Positions 55,048 to 62,344 of a DNA stretch of 62,344 nucleotides are shown here, one piece after another. Below the pieces are notes generated by a model. The model saw nothing but the letters and a program-made list of their open reading frames with translations, ran no database searches and was not told the DNA's origin. Every line of letters begins with the position of its first letter. Within the stretch, counting starts at the first letter, position 1. This DNA comes from an uncultured Cytophagales bacterium. Lineage in GTDB: Bacteria > Bacteroidota > Bacteroidia > Cytophagales > Cyclobacteriaceae. Where the stretch lies: the NCBI GenBank assembly GCA_913057175.1, contig CAJXNP010000027.1:1-62344 (forward strand), read 5' to 3'. Made by a program: the position numbers and the translations under genes.

Positions 55048-55455
55048 ATGGATACTTTTCAATTATACGATGATATCGAGATTTTCTGTGTAACCGCCAG
55101 TTCCTTTCCGGATGGTGTAAAAGAAGCGCACGAAACCATTCACAGCAAACTTGAACCTCCGCCAGGAAGAAATTACTTTGGCATTTCCTGGTTTGGTGAA
55201 AAAGGAAAAATCGTCTACAAAGCCGCCGTTACAGAAAAGAAAGAAGGCGACCTGGAACAATTTAATTGGGAAAAAAGAATGATCCCCGCAGGAGAATATT
55301 ACTACAAAGACATCAATGACTTTATGTCTAATATTCCAGCGATCGGCCAGGCATTTGAAGAACTGGGCAACCTTGCTCCGATAAATGAAGACTCGATGGC
55401 CATTGAGTGGTACACCGGAATGAATGAGGTAAGATGTATGGTAAGGAAGAGCTAA
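55048..55455 (+). CDS. GyrI-like small-molecule-binding domain protein (tentative)
   Basis: 135 residues; starts 3 bases after the VOC gene stop. The TKVRNYFGISWFGEKGKIVY-like region (here RNYFGISWFGEKGKIVYKAA) and AIEWYTGMNEVRCMVRK end resemble effector-binding (GyrI/SOUL-type) domains. The match is by pattern and is uncertain. Its close coupling to the VOC gene suggests a joint function. Confidence 0.55.
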   Translation: MDTFQLYDDIEIFCVTASSFPDGVKEAHETIHSKLEPPPGRNYFGISWFGEKGKIVYKAAVTEKKEGDLEQFNWEKRMIPAGEYYYKDINDFMSNIPAIGQAFEELGNLAPINEDSMAIEWYTGMNEVRCMVRKS

Positions 55456-55567
55456 TTCCAAGCCAAAAATCTTATAAAGATCAGTCATAGCGGGGGGTCG
55501 CAAAACACCAACTTGATTTATAAAATGATTGAAGGTCTCTGCTTAATCAAATGATTATTTTCCAAAT

Positions 55568-56152
55568 ATGAATAACCTAAAATTGCTTTTTATACACTCT
55601 GCAGGCAGACAAAAAGGTAGTAAAAGCAGTACTCCCTTATTGAATTATTTAAAAGAACAACTATCGGATAGTATTGAAATCGTCCATCCAAAAATGCCAT
55701 TCCCTGAAGCTCCGGAAAGCAGTTTGTGGTTGGATCGTATCGACTCAGAAATTCACCGTCATGATTGCGACTGGATCCTTGTGGGTCATTCGTTAGGTGG
55801 GTCAGTATTGTTGAAGTACTTGTCGGAAAGATTGTTAGAAAACAATATCAGAGGCCTTTTTTTAATTGCATCACCCTATTGGGGCGCCGATGAAAATTGG
55901 CAATGGGATGATTTCGAGCTTGATGAACTTTTCCATCTAAAACTGCCAGCTATTCGCGAAATTCATTTATACCACAGCATTGATGACGAGGTGGTTCCTG
56001 CCACTCATATGGAGGTATATGCATCAAGGTTTTATGACCCAAAAGTCAGATTTTTTAAAGGACAAAATCATTATTTTGCAAAGCCTTTCCCTCAGTTACT
56101 TGAAGATATAAGGACTTGTTTTTTCAATGAAATGGCGATGAATATTAAATAA
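55568..56152 (+). CDS. RBBP9/YdeN-type alpha/beta hydrolase
   Basis: 194 residues. Nucleophile in WILVGHSLGGSVLLKYL, acid in YHSIDDEVVP and base in FKGQNHYF, giving a complete Ser-Asp-His triad at the normal length of the RBBP9/YdeN group. Cytoplasmic serine hydrolase; natural substrate unknown. The gene lies 112 bases after the GyrI-like gene. Confidence 0.86.
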   Translation: MNNLKLLFIHSAGRQKGSKSSTPLLNYLKEQLSDSIEIVHPKMPFPEAPESSLWLDRIDSEIHRHDCDWILVGHSLGGSVLLKYLSERLLENNIRGLFLIASPYWGADENWQWDDFELDELFHLKLPAIREIHLYHSIDDEVVPATHMEVYASRFYDPKVRFFKGQNHYFAKPFPQLLEDIRTCFFNEMAMNIK

Positions 56153-56161
56153 ACTTGAATT

Positions 56162-56545
56162 ATGACTAAAATAATCCTTCAAACGGATTGCGGCAATTCC
56201 CCTAAAAGGGAATTCCTCAAAGACCTTACTATTGCCTTTGCAAAATATGATTTGAAGTTTATCTCTTCATCCCTTTCCGATGATGTTCAATGGACTCTGA
56301 TTGGAGATCAAAAAGTTGAGGGAAAAGTTGCTTTTCTGAAATCATTGAAAGAAATGCAAGACGTTAAAACAGCGGAATTGCAAATTCAACATATCAGCAC
56401 ACACGGAAAAGAAGGCGCAATCAATGGCGAAATGATCCTTGAAAACGGTCAGAAATATGCCTTTTGCGACGTGTATGAATTCACCAATACACGCGGAACG
56501 ATGGTCAAATCGATTGATTCCTATGTGATTGAATTGAAAGGATAA
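56162..56545 (+). CDS. SnoaL-like/NTF2-superfamily protein
   Basis: 127 residues, starting 9 bases after the RBBP9-type gene. NTF2-like core with FISSSLSDDVQWTLIGDQKV, KVAFLKSLKEMQ and KYAFCDVYEFTNTRGTMV. Possibly a steroid-isomerase-like fold; activity unpredictable. The GCAATTCCC..GGGAATTCC palindrome falls inside its 5' coding region (56190-56212) and is likely fortuitous. Confidence 0.78.
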   Translation: MTKIILQTDCGNSPKREFLKDLTIAFAKYDLKFISSSLSDDVQWTLIGDQKVEGKVAFLKSLKEMQDVKTAELQIQHISTHGKEGAINGEMILENGQKYAFCDVYEFTNTRGTMVKSIDSYVIELKG

Positions 56546-56628
56546 ATGAAGAGAGTGAATTATATATTCTATATTGTTTCAACTCCGAAGGAAAAGCCTC
56601 ACCAATAAGCTTCGTAAAAGAAGAAATT

Positions 56629-56761
56629 CCCGGACTCCGATCCGGGATCTCCCAGAAGGAGCCTGCCAAGTGTATCAAAGGAACAATTTATTTGAGTCCT
56701 CTGACTTTTGATAGGTGGTCTCTTCAATTTCCTGGAGACCCCGGAACGGAGTCCGGGGATA
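56629..56761. repeat. Inverted pair of REP-like elements between convergent genes
   Basis: CCCGGACTCCGATCCGGG at 56629-56646 and CCCCGGAACGGAGTCCGGGG at 56739-56758 are mutual reverse complements in most positions, and each is itself a near-palindrome. Flanking ATCTCCCAG and CTGGAGA also pair. They lie between genes that end toward each other and may fold as a bidirectional terminator or be a REP-type pair. Confidence 0.7.
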
Positions 56762-56781
56762 TTGGTCTTTAGCTGTCTTTA

Positions 56782-57615
56782 TCACTTCACCATTTTCAAA
56801 ATCCCCCAATTCAGGTAATTTTCTTTTCCTCCATCTACCCAGTGTTGAAGTCCCTTCTTCATTCGGGTAATGTATTCCATCTCACAACCTTTTTCCAGTA
56901 ACAGTCCTTCGTTTTCCCTCAGCTTTTCCAATACGGAAGAGTAGTGATTAACCAGTTGCCCAGGCATTTCAATGATTTCTGAAATGGAAAATCCCACCTC
57001 ACCAGCCAGCTCTTTGTAAAGTTTCACAGAGCCCAATTGCTTCAGGTGAATCCTGTCAAGAATGGGTTGCAATACACCCTTCGGACAATCATCCGCCTGC
57101 ATGGGGTCGGTAAAAATAAATGTTCCTCCTTTTTTCAGTAGGCGATAAGCCTCATGAAAAACCTTGTCTTTTCTGTCACTGTGCAGGATAGCATCCTGTG
57201 ACCAAACCACATCAAACAGCTCGTCCTTTAAAGGAATCTCTTCAAAATTGCCTCCGTAGACAGTTATTTTGTCGCTCAACTCCTGCTCATCATTTTTTTG
57301 ACGATTGCGTTCATTTTCTACATCACTTAAATTCAAACAACTCACTTTGCAATCAAAAGTTTTCACAAGATAACGAGCTGCACCGCCGTATCCGGAGCCA
57401 ATATCCAATATTTCGTTGCTTTCTGAAATACCCTCCAATTGTGAGGTCATCTTGCGAACGGTATTATGGCTTGCCTCCAAAATGGGCATATTTTCTCTTT
57501 CATAAATACCAATGTGAATGTCCTCCCCACCCCAAATGGTGTGATAGAATTCATCGGCATTTTTGCTATCGTAATATTCCTTCGTTACATCAACTAATTT
57601 TTCTTTTTCTAACAT
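56782..57615 (-). CDS. Sarcosine/dimethylglycine N-methyltransferase (betaine synthesis)
   Basis: 277 residues. S-adenosylmethionine motif ILDIGSGYGGAARYL (69-83), acidic D/N segment, VWSQDAILHS and PDRIHL-type regions typical of the dimethylglycine methyltransferase of the GSMT-SDMT pathway: YHTIWGGEDIHIGIYE at the start and EMPGQLVNHYSSVLEKLREN near the end. It converts sarcosine to dimethylglycine and then to glycine betaine. The upstream partner gene ends at the base before its start, so the two form one transcript. Cytosolic; a compatible solute pathway. Confidence 0.88.
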   Translation of the reverse strand: MLEKEKLVDVTKEYYDSKNADEFYHTIWGGEDIHIGIYERENMPILEASHNTVRKMTSQLEGISESNEILDIGSGYGGAARYLVKTFDCKVSCLNLSDVENERNRQKNDEQELSDKITVYGGNFEEIPLKDELFDVVWSQDAILHSDRKDKVFHEAYRLLKKGGTFIFTDPMQADDCPKGVLQPILDRIHLKQLGSVKLYKELAGEVGFSISEIIEMPGQLVNHYSSVLEKLRENEGLLLEKGCEMEYITRMKKGLQHWVDGGKENYLNWGILKMVK

Positions 57616-58428
57616 TTAGGATTTATATTCTTTGTGAGCAATATGAATGTAAAAGTCAGGGTCGTCTGTTTTATATGTCTCCTGAAAATCCCCGAACGTT
57701 TCAATTTCCTGAAAACCCACTTCCCGCATCAGATTAGTAAAGTAATCCTTTCTGATTGGAAACATGTTCAGGTGGAATTTTGACTTATCCTTGAATTCGT
57801 ACTTAAATCTGGCTAAACCTTCATCGACGTATTCTGGTTCAGCTTTTACCTCTTCACCGGCGTAATAATAGGTGTGTTTGGACGAGAATCCGTTGTTCAG
57901 GATGGAATCGTAGTTTCTCTGGTCAATGATCAAAATCCCATCGTGACGAAGTGCCGAATAGTATTCCGCCAATGCTTTTCTTCGATCCTTTTCTGAAAAT
58001 AAGTGGGTGAATGAATTACCCAGACAAATAATGGCATCGAAACGCCCTGAAATGGTTTTGTTCAGCCACCTCCAGTCAGCCTGCATGGTCTTTAAAATAA
58101 ATCCATGTTTTTTACCATTATCAAATGCTTTGGCCAACATGTTTGGACTTCCATCCGCACACCAGACATCAAACCCATGCTTCAACAGTTGAATACTATG
58201 ATAGCCAGTACCGGTAGCGACATCGAGAATTTTGTACTTCTTCCTCTTTTTTAATTCACTGATGAAAAAGTCCCCCTCCCCATTTTCACGAGCATCCCAG
58301 TCAATGAGTTCATCCCATTTGTCCACAAAGCTGCGAATGTACTCTTCTTTATATTTTGCTGTATTCCGAACTTTCGTAGGTTCTTTCCCGTAGTCCTGAT
58401 GATTTTTTTGCAAATACTTTAACTCCAT
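57616..58428 (-). CDS. Glycine/sarcosine N-methyltransferase (betaine synthesis)
   Basis: 270 residues, matching the GSMT pattern along its length: DYGKEPTKVRNTAKYKEEY, FVDKWDELIDWDARENGEG, methyl-donor site ILDVATGTGYHS (67-78), ICLGNSFTHLF, and the C-terminal YVDEGLARFKYEF. It methylates glycine to sarcosine and dimethylglycine using S-adenosylmethionine. Directly adjacent (0 spacing) to the SDMT gene downstream. Production of glycine betaine from glycine, rather than choline oxidation, suggests a salt-exposed organism; the regulatory trigger is not visible. Confidence 0.9.
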   Translation of the reverse strand: MELKYLQKNHQDYGKEPTKVRNTAKYKEEYIRSFVDKWDELIDWDARENGEGDFFISELKKRKKYKILDVATGTGYHSIQLLKHGFDVWCADGSPNMLAKAFDNGKKHGFILKTMQADWRWLNKTISGRFDAIICLGNSFTHLFSEKDRRKALAEYYSALRHDGILIIDQRNYDSILNNGFSSKHTYYYAGEEVKAEPEYVDEGLARFKYEFKDKSKFHLNMFPIRKDYFTNLMREVGFQEIETFGDFQETYKTDDPDFYIHIAHKEYKS

Positions 58429-58964
58429 ATTTATTTTATTATGTGTTTATATCAAACCAAAGACCTATAAATGACCATCATTTATAATCAAAACAACAAA
58501 TTACGTTCTGCTAAAACATAGATGCGAGCAATGAACCAATCGTTTTGGAAAATTGCTTCGCCTTACCTGATGACAATTGCATATTTTTAAGATGACGCAC
58601 TTGCCTTACTTTGAGAAATGAATTACTACCTGATAGAAAATGATCAGAGGTAATGAAACTGATGCAGTTAATTAAAAGTCTAAATTCGGGGGTTTCTTCC
58701 CTTGTGCAGGATACTGTGGTCCTACTATGATTTGAGCGATTTAGAGGGTAGTAAATTGTTTTTTCTTCATTTCTGATTAAAAACATGATCGTAAATTAAG
58801 CAGAAATAGAAGCATATAAAAACCTATGGTTATTAAATTAACTTTAAGAAACGGATATTGTCATATTTTGAATTATATGAAGAATAAGTAAAAATCTTTG
58901 AACGTTTTTTTAGTGTAGGTGGTGGAGATCGATGTATTACTAATCAAATTGGCAGATTTTCTTT
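58429..58964. other. 536-base interval without a supported gene
   Basis: It lies between the betaine operon and the glycosyltransferase gene. A 91-codon frame on the minus strand (58786-58511) has serine/arginine-rich composition and no domain or promoter; I do not support it. I see no terminator or repeat of note. Confidence 0.5.
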
Positions 58965-59948
58965 TTATAAAACTTCCAATTTCTGTGGCAGTTTCTTCAA
59001 CAGCAATTTCTCATCAATTAAATCCAAAATTTTCTCATCCAAGCTCATATCAAACTTCCTGGCAAATAGTTTATCGGGTCCGGCTTGTGCTAATTCATCA
59101 AAGTCTTTTGTTTCAAAAAGCTTAGGACTTCGCTTTCCACCTTCCCAAACAATGCAATGTAAATTCTCATTAGCAATTGATGATTTCCTTTCCGAATTCA
59201 ATAGTGCAGTTTGAAAGAACATCTCACAAGCACTGAAAACATATTTCATGAAATGATGGTAATTTCGATTTTTTTGATAATTATCTGCTAAGAATCGACA
59301 GCTGGCAAAAGATAGTGAAAACCAATTGGAACCAATGTAGGATTCATACCCATCCAGGAACTTTCGCTTAGGAATAACAAGTCTCAAAAAATCTTTGAAG
59401 CCATTTTTAAACCTGGATTTGAGTTTAGTGCCAGGCTCATTCTCCCATGGCAAATTGAGATAAAAATTTTTGTAAATTTTAATATTATAGCTCTCGTATT
59501 TAATGGTAAGGTTTCTATTGGTCATTTGCTTCTTAATGGGATGCCAAAACTTTCCGTCCTCATTTAAAACAGGAGATGTCTTTCCATATTCTATAAAATC
59601 AGTCCCATTGTATTGAGATAAATAATCAAATATATACTGATTGGATTTGATAGGATAGGTCTGACCACTTAACATAGTGAGTGTATCAAAGGAACCATAT
59701 TCATCCAAGGCTGTTATAATTGCATTTAAGTGTGCTTTGGCAATATAATAACTGGCCCAGGTAGCCCTTTCCCGCTTGCAAAAAATAACATTATCATACA
59801 CCTCAAGGTTGGATTTTAGCTCTTTGTATCTTTTATAGTTTTTGCAAACATGGACAACAAAAAATGTGTTTTCATAATTAAGCCGATCGATTAAACGATA
59901 TAGTTGATCAGGATTCTGGTGAAAAAGAATGGCATAAACATGTTTCAT
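58965..59948 (-). CDS. GT14-like beta-1,6-N-acetylglucosaminyltransferase (core-2/I-branching type)
   Basis: 327 residues. KHVYAILFHQNPDQLYRLID opening, the THLMLSGQTYPIKS-type LTMLSGQTYPIKS segment, GTDFIEY, and a glycine/tyrosine-rich GYESYIGSNWFSLSFASC region are the pattern of core-2/I-branching enzymes. It would transfer a sugar, perhaps GlcNAc, to a polysaccharide or lipid carrier. I use the ATG at 59948 rather than 59981, since the extra residues are non-homologous. No other sugar-transfer genes are near. Confidence 0.82.
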   Translation of the reverse strand: MKHVYAILFHQNPDQLYRLIDRLNYENTFFVVHVCKNYKRYKELKSNLEVYDNVIFCKRERATWASYYIAKAHLNAIITALDEYGSFDTLTMLSGQTYPIKSNQYIFDYLSQYNGTDFIEYGKTSPVLNEDGKFWHPIKKQMTNRNLTIKYESYNIKIYKNFYLNLPWENEPGTKLKSRFKNGFKDFLRLVIPKRKFLDGYESYIGSNWFSLSFASCRFLADNYQKNRNYHHFMKYVFSACEMFFQTALLNSERKSSIANENLHCIVWEGGKRSPKLFETKDFDELAQAGPDKLFARKFDMSLDEKILDLIDEKLLLKKLPQKLEVL

Positions 59949-60146
59949 AAAAAGTAAGCGGGTTGGATTTCTGAACACCAAAATGAGATCTAAAAAACTT
60001 TTTTTAGGCTGTTGAAAAATTCTCGTTTTTTTCCTAAAAATTCAGATCTTTCATTTAACTAAGTTAATCCAATTTACAAAATCCTATTAAAAAATATAAT
60101 CTATACAATAAAAAATTGAATAATTTAAATAGTTTTATTTTAATCC

Positions 60147-60806
60147 TCAAATCATTTTCAACTCAATTTTACCGCGTTTTAGCTCAAGCATACCTTCATT
60201 TTCCATACTCTTCAGCAATCGTGAAATAACAACTCTTGCTGTTCCCAGTTCATTGGCCAGTTCCTGATGTGTAATAAAAATACCTCCCTTACCATCACCA
60301 TTTCGCTTGTAAAAGTTTTTCAAAAAGGTCAATAACCGATCGTCTATGTTTTTAAAACTGAGATCATTGAAGGCTGTAAGTAATTCCGTATAGCGTTTCA
60401 GAAAAGTCTGGATAATGAAATTATTCCACTTTGGATATTTGATTTGCCAATCCCTAACCTTGGTTGTCGGGATCAGCAATAACTCCGATCTCTTTTCTGT
60501 TCGGGCATGAACCTGGCTGATCATATCAGCAAAACTAGCTACCAGTGACATCATGCATGTTTCTCCGACATCGATGTAGTACAACAAAATCTCCCTATCC
60601 AACTCATTATCCTGTCGAAAAACCCTTATAGAACCATTTAGCACCAATGGTATCACTTTCATGTATTTCCCAGCTTCGGCTAGAACCTGGTTTTTTTCAA
60701 CAGTTATAATCTGGCATTGGCTTTCAATTTCCATTTTCAGCTCATCTTCCAATGGTAATTTCATAATGCTGGTTGAGGTCATAAAAGTCAGGTTTGCATT
60801 ATCCAT
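60147..60806 (-). CDS. Crp/Fnr-family transcriptional regulator
   Basis: 219 residues. Cyclic-nucleotide-type beta barrel (about 25-135; GKYMKVIPLVLNGSIRVF, GETCMMSLVASF) followed by a long helix and a winged HTH (KGGIFITHQELANELGTARV, ISRLLKSMENEGMLEL). No N-terminal Fe-S cysteines, so an FNR-type oxygen sensor is unlikely. Its start lies 12 bases after the DsrE-type gene and it is the last gene of an apparent three-gene transcript. Confidence 0.88.
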   Translation of the reverse strand: MDNANLTFMTSTSIMKLPLEDELKMEIESQCQIITVEKNQVLAEAGKYMKVIPLVLNGSIRVFRQDNELDREILLYYIDVGETCMMSLVASFADMISQVHARTEKRSELLLIPTTKVRDWQIKYPKWNNFIIQTFLKRYTELLTAFNDLSFKNIDDRLLTFLKNFYKRNGDGKGGIFITHQELANELGTARVVISRLLKSMENEGMLELKRGKIELKMI

Positions 60807-60818
60807 GGTTTAAACATT

Positions 60819-61283
60819 TTAATAAACAAAAATTTTATCGTGTTCCAATGAAAGTTTCAACAAAAGAGAAGGGCTTGAAAACTCAATGTTCTTTACAGGG
60901 ATATCTTCTGCTGACAGTCCCCTGGACTTGCTTGACATACCAGATAAATAGAATGTACACCCCGCATCTGTAAGCGTCTTTAAATGTTCCTTTAAAAAAC
61001 CGGTTCCTAGCCCCTGTAAGTTTTCAATTACATTTTCCCGCATGACCTGAACGGCATCACCAGCCAGAAACATGGTAACTGAATGTCCTTCATCAACAGC
61101 TGTTTTTGCAACCAAAAATGCCAGGGCAGCTACAGTCGGATTTTCCGGGCCTTGGGTCAGATGGATTAAGATAGACACTTTGCCGGGGTTTTCTTGCGCT
61201 TTTGTGATTTGAGTAATTGAAAAAATGATAGTTAATAGAATTAAAGATTTTAAGATTAAATTTCCTGTCGTTTTCATTTGCAA
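60819..61283 (-). CDS. DsrE-like exported protein
   Basis: 154 residues with a signal sequence ending TKAQ30. The DsrE/F fold is seen in VSILIHLTQGPENPTVAALA and VTMFLAGDAVQVM, with the conserved Cys109 in LTDAGCTFYLSG. DsrE-family proteins handle sulfur species, but an exported one may instead be a periplasmic thiol protein. It is the middle gene of a VOC-DsrE-Crp/Fnr transcript (spacing 6 and 12 bases). Confidence 0.8.
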   Translation of the reverse strand: MQMKTTGNLILKSLILLTIIFSITQITKAQENPGKVSILIHLTQGPENPTVAALAFLVAKTAVDEGHSVTMFLAGDAVQVMRENVIENLQGLGTGFLKEHLKTLTDAGCTFYLSGMSSKSRGLSAEDIPVKNIEFSSPSLLLKLSLEHDKIFVY

Positions 61284-61289
61284 TTGGTT

Positions 61290-61685
61290 TTAGGTGGAAT
61301 AATATTCCCATGATATTCTGTCCGGATCCTTAAATGCTACATAATCTTTGTCAAGAGTGGTATCTCGTTTAATCCCTGTATTTTCAATACCGTGGTCGTT
61401 CAATGCTTTTGCAACCCTTACAAGGTCCTCCGGATTTTCACATCCAAGAGCAAGGTGGTCTAATCCAATACGGAATGGATTGAATGCATCATTCGCAGGA
61501 GTTTGTTCATCAGGCGCCCGCAGGGCAATAAACATCCCACCTACAACAAATATGCACAGACCCGGCACTTCCAGGGCCTTGGGAAATCCCAATTTATTGA
61601 GATAGAAATCTTTCGAGCGATCCAAATCGCTTACACGCAATGCAAGGTGATGGATCCCTGGTGTTGGTATGGTCATAGCTTCCAT
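61290..61685 (-). CDS. VOC-family glyoxalase-fold protein
   Basis: 131 residues, a single VOC module: GIHHLALRVSDLDRSKDFYL with the first His ligand, FVVGGMFIALRAP, DHLALGCENPEDLVRVAKAL with the second and YVAFKDPDRISWEYYS with the final Glu. All metal-ligand positions (His, His, Glu) are present, supporting a metal-dependent enzyme such as a dioxygenase or isomerase; substrate unknown. The ATG at 61685 is preferred to one at 61760. First gene of the three-gene transcript with DsrE and Crp/Fnr. Confidence 0.82.
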   Translation of the reverse strand: MEAMTIPTPGIHHLALRVSDLDRSKDFYLNKLGFPKALEVPGLCIFVVGGMFIALRAPDEQTPANDAFNPFRIGLDHLALGCENPEDLVRVAKALNDHGIENTGIKRDTTLDKDYVAFKDPDRISWEYYST

Positions 61686-61882
61686 GATTGATGAATCTTT
61701 AGTCTTACATGAAATTAATGAATCGGATAAAGAGGGAACGGTAACTTTTGTTACATTCAAAAAAATTATTGGATTTTTACCCCAATACCTGAAGGGTGGT
61801 CCAGATTGATCTCAGCGGCAATTGATATGATCAAAAAATTAAAGAACTTACCTGACATTGATTCGAAAGTTTAGGTAAATAA

Positions 61883-62140
61883 GATAGCATCAAATACTTT
61901 CATAAAGTAACTATTGACCATAAACCACAACAGACAAAATTAAACGAATTACTTTACGAAGGTTTCAGGGGTGATGGTTATGATAAGTTTTACAATCAGT
62001 TGGATTTATTTCAAGACACCCTCCAAACCCTGCGAAAAGAATCTCAAATACAAATTGATCAATTCTCTCTAGTGTATAAACTGGATGAGGATAAGGTTCA
62101 AGAAATAGAAAATAAACAGAAGAAAGAAAGGCTCAATTAA
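61883..62140 (+). pseudogene. Gene remnant without a start codon
   Basis: An 85-codon frame, open from a stop at 61880, reading YFHKVTIDHKPQQTKLNELL and then FRGDGYDKFYNQLDLFQDTL with a lysine-rich helical end. There is no initiation codon, and the preceding frame (MIKKLKNLPDIDSKV-stop near 61829) is in another phase. It looks like the 3' part of a decayed or frameshifted gene of helical type. I cannot name the family. Confidence 0.45.
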
Positions 62141-62222
62141 AATTTCGGAAAAAAACAGTCTTAAAAAAACTCCTCGATAAATTGGCTTTTAAGACACAAG
62201 ACCATAGAGTCAGGGGTGGACT

Positions 62223-62255
62223 ACCCGTGGCACGACTCAAAGTCGTGCCACGGGT
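62223..62255. repeat. Perfect 15-bp inverted repeat hairpin
   Basis: ACCCGTGGCACGACT (62223-62237) and AGTCGTGCCACGGGT (62241-62255) are perfect reverse complements around CAA. It sits 14 bases beyond the stop of the partial response regulator gene on the minus strand. Without a T-run on that strand (AGTAGTCC) it is a poor terminator; a REP-like or structural element is likelier. Confidence 0.6.
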
Positions 62256-62268
62256 AAAATTGAATCAA

Positions 62269-62344
62269 CTAAACCTCCAACTTATACCCTTTGCCGTGGA
62301 TGTTGATAATGCGGACTGCAGGGTCTGCTTCCAATTTTTTGCGT
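62269..62344 (-). CDS. C-terminal end of an OmpR-type response regulator (partial)
   Basis: The last 25 codons of a winged-helix DNA-binding domain: RKKLEADPAVRIINIHGKGY ending KLEV and a stop at 62269. This is the characteristic wing and final strand of OmpR/PhoB-family regulators. The receiver domain and most of the protein lie beyond the window edge. Confidence 0.75.
   Translation of the reverse strand, partial: RKKLEADPAVRIINIHGKGYKLEV

Noticed and set aside
56190-56212. Operator-like palindrome at the start of the SnoaL-like gene
   Set aside because: It is inside coding sequence and is explained by codons; no second copy or promoter nearby.
58511-58786. 91-codon gene downstream of the glycosyltransferase side
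   Set aside because: Atypical composition rich in Ser and Arg, no family, no promoter, and it does not align with neighbouring transcripts.

Overview
The window is chromosomal DNA from a member of the Bacteroidota, most like a free-living, probably marine or salt-tolerant member of the Cytophagales. It is AT-rich. The evidence is two type IX secretion sorting domains (type A at 26.1 kb, CHU_C/type B at 16.4 kb), a PorE-like TPR/PD40/OmpA protein, BtuB/BtuG-style vitamin B12 uptake, LytS/LytTR and Reg_prop-type signalling, many short-lobed lipoproteins, and promoters of the TAnnTTTG type with few Shine-Dalgarno sites. I see no rRNA, tRNA, CRISPR array, prophage or complete insertion sequence.

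Layout. 0-6.9 kb: an OmpA-family envelope protein, a START-domain protein, a lipoprotein sulfatase, a small secreted protein and a ChbG/YdjC-type deacetylase. 7.0-11.5 kb: a cobalamin riboswitch and a tightly packed unit behind it (BtuB-like receptor, BtuG-like surface propeller lipoprotein, CWC/DUF5522 cysteine-rich protein, Dph6-like PP-loop ATPase). 12.2-14.4 kb: a Tat-exported oxidoreductase/sugar isomerase pair. 14.7-18.6 kb: secreted and outer-membrane proteins, including two divergent members of one unnamed family. 18.6-25.6 kb: an unstable stretch holding dispersed repeats, a decayed 5' copy of an SDR gene beside its intact copy, an 11-13 unit 21-bp tandem repeat, a gene broken by an in-frame TAG, and a separate copy of that gene's 3' end.

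26-33 kb: a large T9SS cargo protein, then a secreted triple-repeat protein 6 bp ahead of a LytS kinase, with the LytTR regulator 466 bp downstream beyond an inverted repeat pair; a three-copy ~100-bp tandem repeat follows. 33-40 kb: a cytochrome c lipoprotein, small coiled-coil or helix-hairpin-helix proteins, a propeller sensor kinase, and a gene-free interval with a plausible small RNA. 40.5-56.5 kb: many small enzymes and stress-type genes (SnoaL/NTF2, VOC, SDR, alpha/beta hydrolases, MBL fold, serine hydrolase, GH43) with AraC, GlxA and PadR regulators and an FtsX/MacB-type permease.

56.8-58.4 kb: a two-gene operon for de novo glycine betaine synthesis from glycine (GSMT and SDMT), the clearest ecological clue. 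58.9-62.3 kb: a GT14-type glycosyltransferase, a VOC-DsrE-Crp/Fnr operon, a gene remnant and the C-terminus of an OmpR-type response regulator cut by the window edge.

The items most worth following up are the Dph6-like ATPase inside a B12-riboswitch unit, the 21-bp repeat that reads as a heptapeptide repeat, the nonsense-interrupted gene with its stray 3' copy, the candidate small RNA near 40.2 kb, and the betaine operon.
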